13,123 bases of DNA from Clostridiales bacterium (lineage in GTDB: Bacteria > Bacillota_A > Clostridia > Christensenellales > CAG-917): NCBI GenBank assembly GCA_031282095.1, contig JAITEJ010000019.1:1-13123 (forward strand), given 5' to 3'. The translations under genes and the position numbers were made by a program. This document shows positions 1 through 7,212 of this stretch, piece after piece. Within the stretch, counting starts at the first letter, position 1; each line of letters starts with the position of its first letter. Under the pieces are notes generated by a model, which was not told where the DNA came from, ran no database searches, and saw nothing but the letters and a program-made list of their open reading frames with translations.

Positions 1-1388
1 GAGTAGAGATAATCGAGCCTACCGCCCCCACAAAGGAGGGATACGCCTTTGATGGTTGGTATAAGGAAAGCGGGTTAAATAACCTTTGGGACTTCTCCTC
101 CGACACGGTAACGGGGGATATCACGCTCTACGCGAAGTGGAATCCGATTTCTTACACGGTGACGTTCAACAGCAACGGGGGAAGCACCGTAGCGGAGGCT
201 AAAATAGCCTACGGAGTAGAGATAATCGAGCCTACCGCCCCCACAAAGGAGGGATACGCCTTTGATGGTTGGTATAAGGAAAGCGGGTTAAATAACCTTT
301 GGGATTTCTCTTCCGACACGGTAACGGGGGATATCACTCTCTACGCTAAGTGGGAACTTGCGGGAACGGAGGGCTTGACCTATGCCTTAAACAGCGGTAA
401 CGCTTCCTACAGCGTGACGGGTTATACGGGAAACACGAAAGATATAATAATTCCTGCGACATACAACGGTCTGCCGGTGACGTCTATAGCAGACAGTGCT
501 TTTCAATGGAAAAGTAATATTACGTCGGTATTTATTCCGAGCGGAGTGACGAGCATAGGCGGATATGCTTTCTATGACTGCACAGCCTTAAGCAGCGTGG
601 TTTTCGGGGCAGGCAGCAAGCTTGAGAACATAGGTGACCGTGCGTTCCAGAATTGCCATATATTAGCTAGCATAGAGATACCGGCATCTGTGACGAGCAT
701 AGGTGAATGGGCGTTCGTTAATTGTAATAGTTTAGCCAGCATAGATATACCTGCGGGAGTGATTAGCATAGGCGATGGTGCGTTCTATAGATGCGATAGT
801 TTAGCCAGCATAGAGATACCGGCATCTGTGACGAGCATAGGCTCATATGCGTTCCAGAATTGCCATATATTAGCTAGCATAGAGATACCGGCATCTGTGA
901 CGAGCATAGGCGAAGAGGCGTTCCGTGATTGCAATAGTTTAGCTAGCATAGATATACCTGCGGGAGTGACGAGCATAGGCTATGCTACGTTCTATGGTTG
1001 CAATAGTTTAGCTAGCATAGATATACCTGCGGGAGTGACGAGCATAGGCAAATATGCGTTCTATAATTGCAGTAGTTTAGTAAGCATAGATATACCTGCG
1101 GGAGTGACGAGCATAGGCTATAGGGCGTTCTATGGATGCAGTAGTTTAGTTAGCATAGAGATACCTGCATCTGTGACGGAAATAGACGATTATGCGTTCT
1201 GTGGTTGCAGTGGTTTAAAGACTATAATAATGAACGGAGTAACGCCGCCCAGTTTGAGGAGCTATAGCTATGCATTTGATTATACTCCCAGTGATATGAA
1301 GATATATGTGCCGAGCGGAAGCGAGGCTGCATATAAGAGTGCGAGCGGATGGAGTTATTATAAGAATAAAATAACCGCAAAAGCGTAA
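1..1388 (+). CDS. BspA-like leucine-rich repeat surface protein with InlB B-repeats (5'-truncated)
   Basis: The reading frame is open from base 3, so the GTG at 159 is an internal codon and the gene starts upstream of the window. The visible part encodes about 462 residues. First come one partial and one full InlB/Listeria-Bacteroides B-repeat (67-residue unit beginning YTVTFNSNGG and ending LYAKW, linker NPIS, 71-codon period). A cap follows (GLTYAL...YNGLPVTSI), then about eleven 23-residue LRR_5 repeats of the form SIGxxAFxxCxSLxSIxIPAxVT, and a C-terminal cap with VPSGSEAAYKSASGW before the TAA/stop region. In this family such proteins are secreted or wall-associated and bind host or polymer ligands. 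The signal peptide would lie outside the window, and no LPXTG or other anchor is visible at the C terminus. The ligand is unknown. The class assignment is secure; any link to the sugar genes downstream is not shown. Confidence 0.9.
   Translation, partial: VEIIEPTAPTKEGYAFDGWYKESGLNNLWDFSSDTVTGDITLYAKWNPISYTVTFNSNGGSTVAEAKIAYGVEIIEPTAPTKEGYAFDGWYKESGLNNLWDFSSDTVTGDITLYAKWELAGTEGLTYALNSGNASYSVTGYTGNTKDIIIPATYNGLPVTSIADSAFQWKSNITSVFIPSGVTSIGGYAFYDCTALSSVVFGAGSKLENIGDRAFQNCHILASIEIPASVTSIGEWAFVNCNSLASIDIPAGVISIGDGAFYRCDSLASIEIPASVTSIGSYAFQNCHILASIEIPASVTSIGEEAFRDCNSLASIDIPAGVTSIGYATFYGCNSLASIDIPAGVTSIGKYAFYNCSSLVSIDIPAGVTSIGYRAFYGCSSLVSIEIPASVTEIDDYAFCGCSGLKTIIMNGVTPPSLRSYSYAFDYTPSDMKIYVPSGSEAAYKSASGWSYYKNKITAKA
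3..353 (+). repeat. Tandem 213-bp InlB B-repeat units (partial copy + full copy)
   Basis: Bases 1-140 recur at 214-353 with an exact 213-bp period (71 codons). The first 91 bases are identical. The only four differences (bases 92, 98, 125 and 134 against 305, 311, 338 and 347) are all third-position silent changes. More copies probably lie upstream of the window edge. Confidence 0.9.
483..1250 (+). repeat. 69-bp coding repeats (23-residue LRR_5 units)
   Basis: About eleven units are present. From 627 to 1178 the periodicity is exactly 69 bp for eight consecutive units, with the eleventh starting at 1179. Conserved residues are I2, A6, F7, C10, L13, I16 and P19 of each unit. A 62-bp block at 642-703 is repeated without change at 849-910, an offset of 207 bp or exactly three units. 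This points to a recent three-unit duplication or conversion inside the array. Confidence 0.9.
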
Positions 1389-1430
1389 GGAAGGTTATGA
1401 CCGAACAAAGCGGTCAAGGTTAAGGATATC

Positions 1431-1463
1431 CCCCTCCGCCGAACAGCGGGCGCGGCGGAGGGG
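1431..1463 (+). terminator. GC-rich hairpin after LRR gene, possible terminator
   Basis: A perfect 10-bp inverted repeat (CCCCTCCGCC / GGCGGAGGGG) with a 13-nt loop lies 43 bp after the LRR stop codon. No T-tract follows, so it would be an incomplete intrinsic terminator. It may instead protect the 3' end or act with Rho. Confidence 0.4.
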
Positions 1464-1703
1464 AGATAGACAAATGGAAGAGAGTAAAATGGAATAAAGC
1501 GGCGCGGGTAAAGAACAGAGAAAGAGAGGATAAAAAGGGAATAAAGCTGCACGGGTAAAGAACGGGGAACGGGGGAGATGCCGGGCGGTAAAACCAACAA
1601 CGATTTACCTCTCCGACAAAAACGGCGCGCGGACAAGGCTTAGCGCGGGCGGCGGAAATAACGCGATTGTAACGCAACGGCAACTCTGCAAAAAATAAAA
1701 AAA
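1464..1703. other. Intergenic stretch with a short imperfect direct repeat
   Basis: No convincing gene is present. Two 26-bp segments (1491-1516 and 1538-1563) match at 24 positions, both containing GGAATAAAGC and GGGTAAAGAAC, at a 47-bp spacing. Apart from these, nothing was recognised between the hairpin at 1431-1463 and the promoter at 1704. Confidence 0.5.
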
Positions 1704-1740
1704 TTACTATTGCATTTCATATTTACTTAAAGTATAATTA
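1704..1740 (+). promoter_or_regulatory. Promoter P1 of first GPH transporter
   Basis: The -35 is TTGCAT (1710-1715) and the -10 is a perfect TATAAT (1733-1738), with an optimal 17-bp spacer. Transcription should start near 1745. The 37-bp block 1704-1740 matches 32 of 37 bases of the block at 3436-3472 upstream of the second transporter, including spacer bases (TTTACTTAA) that a sigma factor alone would not constrain. Confidence 0.8.
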
Positions 1741-1748
1741 AAAATAAT

Positions 1749-1787
1749 GTCGATATTAAGAATCCTGACCCCATTCATTTTATCGAC
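1749..1787 (+). promoter_or_regulatory. Inverted repeat at the predicted transcript start
   Basis: GTCGATA (1749-1755) and TATCGAC (1781-1787) form a perfect 7-bp inverted repeat with a 25-nt spacer, a few bases past the predicted start of the P1 transcript. It could be an operator or a 5' leader stem. The arms are short, so chance is possible. Confidence 0.3.
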
Positions 1788-1809
1788 CGATAAGGAGCGC
1801 CCCGAATAA

Positions 1810-1884
1810 ATGCGAACCGCGCTCTTGTCAGACAGTTCTTTACCGGTCATCTTCAGTATTTTATGGAACAGGCAGTCAATTTAA
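1810..1884 (+). CDS. Possible 24-codon leader ORF overlapping the transporter start
   Basis: An ATG at 1810 follows AAGGAG (1792-1797) at a spacing of 12 nt and opens 24 codons (MRTALLSDSSLPVIFSILWN, then RQSI), ending with TAA at 1882-1884. It overlaps the first 22 bases of the transporter gene in another frame. The transporter ATG at 1863 has no Shine-Dalgarno sequence of its own, so this ORF may couple translation or act as a regulatory leader. The spacing is longer than usual and the peptide resembles nothing recognised, so it is tentative. Confidence 0.35.
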   Translation: MRTALLSDSSLPVIFSILWNRQSI

Positions 1885-3374
1885 CGGAAAAAACTTATCT
1901 GACGCGAAAAAATAAGCTTTCATTCGCGTGGGCGGGCTTCGGTCAAAACCTGATTATTAACTTTGTCAACTCATATATCTTATTCTTTTATACGGATATT
2001 TTCCTTATAGGGGCGGCTCCCGCGGGGATTTTGATGATAGTGGCGCGCATTTGGGACGCGCTGAACGATCCGATAATGGGGACGATCGTCGATAAAACCC
2101 GTTCGCGCTGGGGGAAAATGCGCCCTTATTTATTGTTTATCCCCATTCCGTTGGCGTTAAGCACGATCGCATTGTTCATAGTGCCTCACGGCTTCTCAAA
2201 CGTGGGAAAAATTGTTTACGCATATATTACATACATTATATGGGGTATGATTTACACGGTCTGCGACGTGCCTTTTTGGGGACTTCCCTCCGCTCTTACG
2301 CCGAATCCGAAAGAACGCCTGTCGTTTATTTCATTCTCGCGGCTGTTCCATGCCGTCGGCGGCGCGTCGGTGATGCTGATACTTCCGCTTATAACCGGCT
2401 TGGTGGGAGATCAGTCCGGATACACGCTTGCGGCGGTACTGATCGGAATCGTGGGCGCGGACTTGTTCTACTTAGCCTTTTTCGGAACGTCGGAGCGGAA
2501 CAAAAACCTCGGCAAGGCGCCGACGCTTAAGGAATGCGTCAAATATCTGAAAATCAACAAGCCGCTTCAATGCGTCGTAGGCGCGAATATTCTGGGCTTT
2601 ATGCGTTCGATGCCCGTCGTCGCCGGCATGTACGTCGCCACATATTTGGTAAAAGAACGTCCCTTTAACATAAACGGCGCCACCCTAAACACCGTCATTG
2701 TCGCGTCGTGGGCGGTAGCCGGATATATCGGCATGATATTCACCCCAAAAATCTGCGCCAAAATCAATTATCGCCAAATTTATTATATTTCCGCCGTAGT
2801 AGGCGCGGCGTTCTCCGTCGCCCTGTTTTTCGTTGGATCAAATATGTATTTTATAATGACCGCACTCCTGTTCTGCGGGTTGTGCTACGGCGTATCGTCG
2901 AACGTAAACTACTCCATGATTGCCGACAGCGTCGAATATGTGGAATGGAAAACCGGCAAACGCGCGGAGGGGGTTACGGCATCGTTCCAAACGCTCATGA
3001 ATAAGACCATGTCCGCGTTTCAGACGGGGCTTGTCGCCTTGATCCTGTTGATTATTAACTTTAAACAACCCGTTGAAATTAACGGAGAAACCATTCAGCA
3101 GATTCAATCTCAAACCGTGCTGAACGGGCTTTTCTTCTCCATTACGATACTACCGGCGATAGGCTGGATTTTGAGCGCGCTTCCCATGAAATTCTATACT
3201 TTCGTCGGTGCGGAACGCGAAAAGGCAGCCGAGGAACTGGCGCTGCGCAGGTCGGAAGCCGAAGCGGCCGAAGTAATCGTTAAGGACGAAGCGCCCGTCA
3301 CGGAGGTCGGCGCGGTAAGCTTAAACGACACGGACGCAATATACGATTCGGAGACCGGGTTTGCGGATGAATAA
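1863..3374 (+). CDS. GPH-family (MFS_2) sugar:cation symporter
   Basis: This is a 503-residue inner-membrane transporter of the glycoside-pentoside-hexuronide family (MelB/XynP-like), with about 12 hydrophobic segments. The signatures are WDALNDPIMG (residues 64-73), then DKTRSRWGKMRPYL (77-90) after the second helix, and DSVEYVEWKTGKRAEG (355-370) in the C-terminal half. N-terminal GFGQNL is also typical. A hydrophilic, acid-rich tail of about 50 residues follows the last helix. The family moves glycosides with Na+ or H+. Substrate is not readable from sequence; the neighbouring beta-mannosidase and ManA suggest short mannosides. ATG 1863 is the first usual start in a frame open only from 1794, and it aligns with the family N terminus. 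It has no Shine-Dalgarno sequence but is overlapped by a short upstream ORF. Promoter P1 drives it. Confidence 0.93.
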   Translation: MEQAVNLTEKTYLTRKNKLSFAWAGFGQNLIINFVNSYILFFYTDIFLIGAAPAGILMIVARIWDALNDPIMGTIVDKTRSRWGKMRPYLLFIPIPLALSTIALFIVPHGFSNVGKIVYAYITYIIWGMIYTVCDVPFWGLPSALTPNPKERLSFISFSRLFHAVGGASVMLILPLITGLVGDQSGYTLAAVLIGIVGADLFYLAFFGTSERNKNLGKAPTLKECVKYLKINKPLQCVVGANILGFMRSMPVVAGMYVATYLVKERPFNINGATLNTVIVASWAVAGYIGMIFTPKICAKINYRQIYYISAVVGAAFSVALFFVGSNMYFIMTALLFCGLCYGVSSNVNYSMIADSVEYVEWKTGKRAEGVTASFQTLMNKTMSAFQTGLVALILLIINFKQPVEINGETIQQIQSQTVLNGLFFSITILPAIGWILSALPMKFYTFVGAEREKAAEELALRRSEAEAAEVIVKDEAPVTEVGAVSLNDTDAIYDSETGFADE

Positions 3375-3435
3375 GAAAAAACGATTTTTTAATTCGCGGA
3401 TAACGGTAAATTGCGGAACGAAAAAATGAATTTTT
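3375..3435 (+). other. AT-rich spacer after first transporter
   Basis: Only weak A/T hairpins (AAAAAACGATTTTTT at about 3376-3392, and A and T runs at 3421-3437) follow the stop codon. No strong terminator is seen, so some readthrough toward the second transporter is possible. Confidence 0.4.
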
Positions 3436-3472
3436 TTACTATTGCATTCCGCTTTTACTTAATGTATAATTA
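3436..3472 (+). promoter_or_regulatory. Promoter P2 of second GPH transporter
   Basis: The -35 is TTGCAT (3442-3447), the -10 is TATAAT (3465-3470) and the spacer is 17 bp. Start is predicted near 3477. It matches P1 at 32 of 37 positions without gaps, while flanking bases do not match. The RNA would begin inside the first unit of the 97-bp repeat array, about 600 nt before the start codon. Confidence 0.8.
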
Positions 3473-3474
3473 GT

Positions 3475-3905
3475 CGTAAACGTCAATTTGAGTGTGGAAA
3501 ACGCTTAGAAAAAAAGACGCGCCGGACGGTGAAAACCGATAAAGCCGAAAGCGTGATAAAGCGCCGTCAGCCGTAAACGTCAAACTAAGCGCGGGGAACG
3601 CCTAGAAAAAAAGACGCGCCGGACGGTGAAAACCGATAAAGCCGAAAGCGTGGTAAATCGCCGTCAGTCGTAAACGTCAAATTAAGCGCGGGGAACGCTT
3701 AGAAAAAAAGACGCGCCGGACGGTGAAACCCGATAAAGTCGAAGGTGTGATAAATCGCCGTTAGTCGTAAACGTCAAATTAAGCGCGGAAAACGCTTAGA
3801 AAAAAGACGTGTTAGGACGGTGAAACCCGATAAAGCCGAAAGCGTGATAAAGCGCCGTTAGCCGTAAACGTCAAATTAAGCGCGGGGAACGCTCGGAAAA
3901 GATAT
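3475..3905 (+). repeat. 97-bp tandem repeat array in the transporter 2 leader (4 full units + partial)
   Basis: Units begin with CGTAAACGTCAA at 3475, 3572, 3669, 3766 and 3863. The period is exactly 97 bp each time; the fifth unit diverges after about 43 bp. In unit 4 the loss of one A is balanced by an extra base, keeping the length. Since 97 is not a multiple of three and no shared ORF runs through, it is not coding. Elements in each unit include TAAGCG-(7 nt)-CGCTTA, CGGT-GAAA-ACCG (units 1 and 2), and GACG...CGTC ends (units 1 and 2). In unit 1 two changes in the first stem arm keep pairing through G-U pairs, but unit 2 has a mismatch, and units 3 and 4 weaken the GAAA hairpin. Evidence for a conserved RNA fold is therefore mixed. 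It sits just downstream of P2. Confidence 0.92.
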
Positions 3906-4073
3906 GCGGTCGTACACGGGTTAAATACAGGAAGCACAAAAATGCGGAGCATTCGGACAGGGAACGCAGGCTGCCCCGAAACCGCGCGGCTATAACGGAC
4001 AGAATTCTCTTTCGGTGCGGGATAGCGTTATTTCAGAAAATCTTTTTAGCCGAAAGGCAAACGGAGTGTAGTG
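3906..4073 (+). promoter_or_regulatory. Proximal leader and RBS of second transporter
   Basis: This is unique sequence between the array and the gene. GGAG at 4063-4066 is 7 nt before ATG 4074 but only 4 nt before GTG 4071, which favours ATG 4074. A small GCC-GAAA-GGC hairpin (about 4049-4058) lies just ahead of the RBS. A possible 17-codon ORF (3942-3995) preceded by AGGA (3929-3932) is also present; support for its translation is weak. Confidence 0.5.
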
Positions 4074-5621
4074 ATGGCGTCGTTTTTAAATAAGGTTGTC
4101 GATAAGCTGTTGGGCAAAGATTCGGAACACGAAGTGCCGAACCGCGAACTGTTGCGGTTTTCCACAGGCATAGCCGGACAAAACTTGAGTTATTGTTTGG
4201 TAAGCGGGTGGGTTTTTTATTTCTGCACCAACGTACTGTATTTGGACGTATTGCTGGTCGGAACCGTTATCTCGCTTTCACGCATTTGGGACGCGATAAA
4301 CGACCCGCTTGTCGGCAGCATTATAGATAAACACACCTTTAAAAACGGAGAAAAACTGCGTCCTTATCTTAAGCTGCTGCCCATTCCGATAGGACTTTGC
4401 GCCCTCGTGCTTTTTTCCGATTTAGGTATGCCCAAAACCGATATGCTCATATTCATCGTAATAGTCTATTTCCTTTACGATTTTATGTATTCCTTTCAGG
4501 ATATCGCGCAATGGGGCATGACATCCGTTATGGCGACCACGTCTAAAGAACGGTCGCGCATGGCTCAAATCGGACGCATAGCCGGAATGGTCGGAAGCTG
4601 GCTTCCGGGTTTGATTCCGATTATCCTCGGCAATAAAGATAAAATCGGACTTACCGAACGGAATATCTTCTTGATTTTAGGCGTCCTGTTCGGTTTCGGC
4701 GGTATGTTGCTGTCTATGTTCGGTCATTCCGCAAAGGAACGCGTCGCGGTCAAAAAAGTGGAAGGAAATCCGTTTTCCGCGCTGAAACTTGTCTTTCAAA
4801 ATAAGTTAGTCATGCTGATCGTTATAAGTCAGCTTTTAAACGCCGTCACATTGTCTTTGGAAAGTCTTTATTTCTTTAAATATCTCGTCAGATTCAATCT
4901 GTTCGGTACGGAAATAGACGGAATGACCTCTAATTTCATTTTCGGACTGGTAACCGGAATACCGGGAGCGGTGGCGATTTTCTTTACTGTGTGGTTTTCA
5001 AAGAAAATCGGCGGAATGAAGAACATATTGATCTTGACCGCAGTCTCCAACATAGTATGCCGTATCGCGGCGTACGCCGTGGGCTTTAACGGAGTAAGTA
5101 TAATAATCGTCATCGTACTGCTCGGGCTGTCCAGCATACCGTCGAATATGCAAGGTACGGCTATGACCGCGCTGTGGGGCGACAGCCTCGACTTCATCGA
5201 ATGGAAAACGGGGCAACGCAACGAGGCGTCCGTGTTCGCGATGCAAAATATGATCTCAAAGCTTACGAACGCCATAAGGATTTTCTTTGCCGGCGTAACT
5301 CTTTCGTTGCTCAGCTATAACGCGGAGGTTTTCGACGCCGGTCAGATTGCCGGTACCTTCAGCGAGTTTGCGTGGCCGGTGTTTATCCTTGCGCCCGCGC
5401 TCGGATCTTTGTTCTCTCTGATGCCGCTGCTTTTCATAAAGCACAACAAGCAGCAACAGGAAAAAGTCGAAGCAGAGCTTAAAATACGCCGCTTAATAGC
5501 GTCCGGAGCGCTTCCCGCGACTCTTGAAAACAAAGTGGCGGCAGGGCTTGCGCCGCGCGCTAAAAGCCGCAGCCTCGCCGTGCGTCTGCGCCGCGCCGCG
5601 GCAGGCGAGCCCGACGAATGA
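4074..5621 (+). CDS. GPH-family (MFS_2) sugar:cation symporter, second paralogue
   Basis: This is a 515-residue polytopic membrane transporter of the same family as the gene at 1863, but clearly diverged from it. Signatures: GQNL near residue 36, WDAINDPLVG (72-81), DKHTFKNGEKLRPYL (85-99) and DSLDFIEWKTGQRNE (370-384). The second motif departs from the usual TxSRWGKxRP form (an HTFKNGEKLRP version), which may mean a different substrate. The tail after the last helix (about 60 residues) is unusually basic in its second half (AKSRSLAVRLRR) and cytosolic by prediction. ATG 4074 is chosen over GTG 4071 because of RBS spacing. The gene has its own promoter (P2) and a long repeat-bearing leader. 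A terminator hairpin lies 130 bp downstream. Likely role: symport of a mannoside or other glycoside; substrate unknown. Confidence 0.92.
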   Translation: MASFLNKVVDKLLGKDSEHEVPNRELLRFSTGIAGQNLSYCLVSGWVFYFCTNVLYLDVLLVGTVISLSRIWDAINDPLVGSIIDKHTFKNGEKLRPYLKLLPIPIGLCALVLFSDLGMPKTDMLIFIVIVYFLYDFMYSFQDIAQWGMTSVMATTSKERSRMAQIGRIAGMVGSWLPGLIPIILGNKDKIGLTERNIFLILGVLFGFGGMLLSMFGHSAKERVAVKKVEGNPFSALKLVFQNKLVMLIVISQLLNAVTLSLESLYFFKYLVRFNLFGTEIDGMTSNFIFGLVTGIPGAVAIFFTVWFSKKIGGMKNILILTAVSNIVCRIAAYAVGFNGVSIIIVIVLLGLSSIPSNMQGTAMTALWGDSLDFIEWKTGQRNEASVFAMQNMISKLTNAIRIFFAGVTLSLLSYNAEVFDAGQIAGTFSEFAWPVFILAPALGSLFSLMPLLFIKHNKQQQEKVEAELKIRRLIASGALPATLENKVAAGLAPRAKSRSLAVRLRRAAAGEPDE

Positions 5622-5750
5622 GAGTACGCCGTTCGGGATTGCGGCGAAAGCCTGACCGAAACGGAGCGCAAACCGCCGTTGATCTTGACGGACGAAAAAC
5701 GTCATAAGCAAGCAAAAACACGGGAGCGATGTTTAAATCAATTTAAATTA

Positions 5751-5782
5751 AAAAGCGGTCGAGACGAGTCTCGGCCGCTTTT
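5751..5782. terminator. Bidirectional intrinsic terminator between convergent genes
   Basis: A 14-bp stem (AAAAGCGGTCGAGA / TCTCGGCCGCTTTT, one G-U pair) closes a 4-nt loop (CGAG). On the minus strand it is followed by a T-rich run (TTTTTAATTT), a strong terminator for the M20 gene. On the plus strand the run is TTTT then GGC, adequate for the transporter. It sits between genes ending at 5621 (+) and 5865 (-). Confidence 0.85.
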
Positions 5783-5864
5783 GGCTTTCGTCACATTCCG
5801 CAATCGGGTTTCCCGTACGCTTTGACGGGTTCGGCTTTACGCGCGTTCCGAAAGTACGGATATT

Positions 5865-7184
5865 CTATCTGTAGTTGGTTATGTAATATTTAAAGAAACG
5901 AACGCCCTCGGCGAGGGCGGCCGCGTCGATATTTTCATCGGCTGCGTGCATGGACGCCATTTGGGATTGTGAAAGGCGAACCGGAGTGAAACGCAGACCG
6001 CATTCGCAGACGTCCTGAAAATAGCGGCAATCCGTCCCGCCGAGCATTATATAGGGAGCGACGCCGACATTCGGGAAGCATTTTTTTATGCAATCGGTCA
6101 TATATTGGTAGCCTTCGCCGCGGGTGTCCACCACCGACGAAACGTCGCGCGCCTCAAGTATCTCTGTCTCTATGCCGTATTTAGAGGCAAGCTTGCTTAA
6201 GAGCGCGAGGGTTTCGGCTTTTGGCTGGTGTTTTGAAAAACGTATGTTTGCGACGGCGGTCGCTTCGCGCGGAATGACGTTGGGAGCGGTGGACGCCGAC
6301 GTCATAGTGAATACGATCGTCGTAGAAAGAAGCGCGCGCCCAAAACCGCTTATTTTCGGAAGCAGAGCCTTGACCAAGGGCTTGAACAGCCAGAGGTGGG
6401 ACAAAATCAATTTGAGCGGCTGACGCATATACGGCGCGAACGCCTTAAACATCTCCTCCGCCTCCTTTGATATGCGGTAACGAAAATATCTGTGAGAATG
6501 TACGTCCGTTATAAAACGCGCCAACCGCTCCACGGGCGTATTCAAGGGCGGCGTACTGCTGTGGCCGCCTTCTCCGCGCGCAACGAACCTGACATCGCCG
6601 TAGCCCTTCTCGTATATGCCTATAACCGCAAACGGACGCTTTATGCCGGGGAATACCCTGTCGAGAATAACTCCTCCCTCGTCCACCGCCACGGCGGGCT
6701 TAACGCCGTGTTCTTTTAGATAGTTCTTGTTCGCCTCAGCGCCTGGACCGGATATTTCCTCGGAATCGGAGGATGAAAAATAAATGTCCTGTTCGGGAAC
6801 GAAGCCCTCGGACAGCAACTCCTCTATAGCGCGCAGGGAAACGTAAACCGTGTTCTTGCAGTCCATAGCGCCGCGCCCCCACACCTTGCCGTCGGCTATC
6901 TCACCTCCGAAAGGCGGGTGCGTCCAGTCCGCCGCGTTACCCGCCGGAACTACGTCCTGATGTCCCATGAGGACAAGCGGTCTTTGGTCGGATTTGCCTT
7001 TCCACTTAAACAGCAACGAATCGCCGTGCGTGTTCACAATCTCCAACTTCTCGTGCGCTAAGGGAAAAATCTCCTTAAGAGTCTTGTGAAAAGCCGCGAA
7101 ATATTCATGACCCGACGCCGAAACGGTGGGGCATCGTATGAGTTTAGACAAATCCTCGGCGTATTTCATCGTATCGTTTTCCAT
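5865..7184 (-). CDS. M20-family zinc metallopeptidase (carboxypeptidase S/PM20D1-like)
   Basis: The protein has 439 residues if it starts at the ATG at 7184-7182. That ATG follows AAGGAG (7196-7191) by 6 nt and is preferred over the upstream ATG at 7229, which would add 15 residues. Two-metal M20 residues are visible: GHQDVVP (H75, D77), GRGAMDCK (D108), SEE (E142 as likely base, E143 as ligand), VDEGG (D168) and SMHAADE (H413). A dimerisation (lid) domain with GHSSTPP (H208) lies between. GGTDCRYF near the C terminus is typical of the CPS1/PM20D1 branch. Members hydrolyse the amide bonds of dipeptides, C-terminal residues or N-acyl amino acids. No signal peptide, so it is probably cytosolic. 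It is on the opposite strand to its neighbours and has no evident part in sugar use. Substrate unknown. Confidence 0.93.
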   Translation of the reverse strand: MENDTMKYAEDLSKLIRCPTVSASGHEYFAAFHKTLKEIFPLAHEKLEIVNTHGDSLLFKWKGKSDQRPLVLMGHQDVVPAGNAADWTHPPFGGEIADGKVWGRGAMDCKNTVYVSLRAIEELLSEGFVPEQDIYFSSSDSEEISGPGAEANKNYLKEHGVKPAVAVDEGGVILDRVFPGIKRPFAVIGIYEKGYGDVRFVARGEGGHSSTPPLNTPVERLARFITDVHSHRYFRYRISKEAEEMFKAFAPYMRQPLKLILSHLWLFKPLVKALLPKISGFGRALLSTTIVFTMTSASTAPNVIPREATAVANIRFSKHQPKAETLALLSKLASKYGIETEILEARDVSSVVDTRGEGYQYMTDCIKKCFPNVGVAPYIMLGGTDCRYFQDVCECGLRFTPVRLSQSQMASMHAADENIDAAALAEGVRFFKYYITNYR

Positions 7185-7212
7185 AGGTTTCTCCTTGTGC
7201 CGGGTTAAAGCG

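Noticed and set aside
159..161. GTG at 159 as the start of the LRR protein
   Set aside because: The frame is open to base 3 and encodes another copy of the same B-repeat. The GTG is an internal valine of that repeat, and no RBS precedes it.
3475..3905. CRISPR array
   Set aside because: The whole 97-bp unit repeats in direct contact with the next, with no unique spacers, and no cas genes are nearby.
4049..4080. The 97-bp units as decayed copies of the transporter 2 start, by analogy with manA
   Set aside because: Only AGCCGAAAG and a GTGAT match are shared with the real start region, which is too little to claim homology.
4868..5275. 135-codon minus-strand ORF
   Set aside because: It is an antisense shadow of the second transporter gene.
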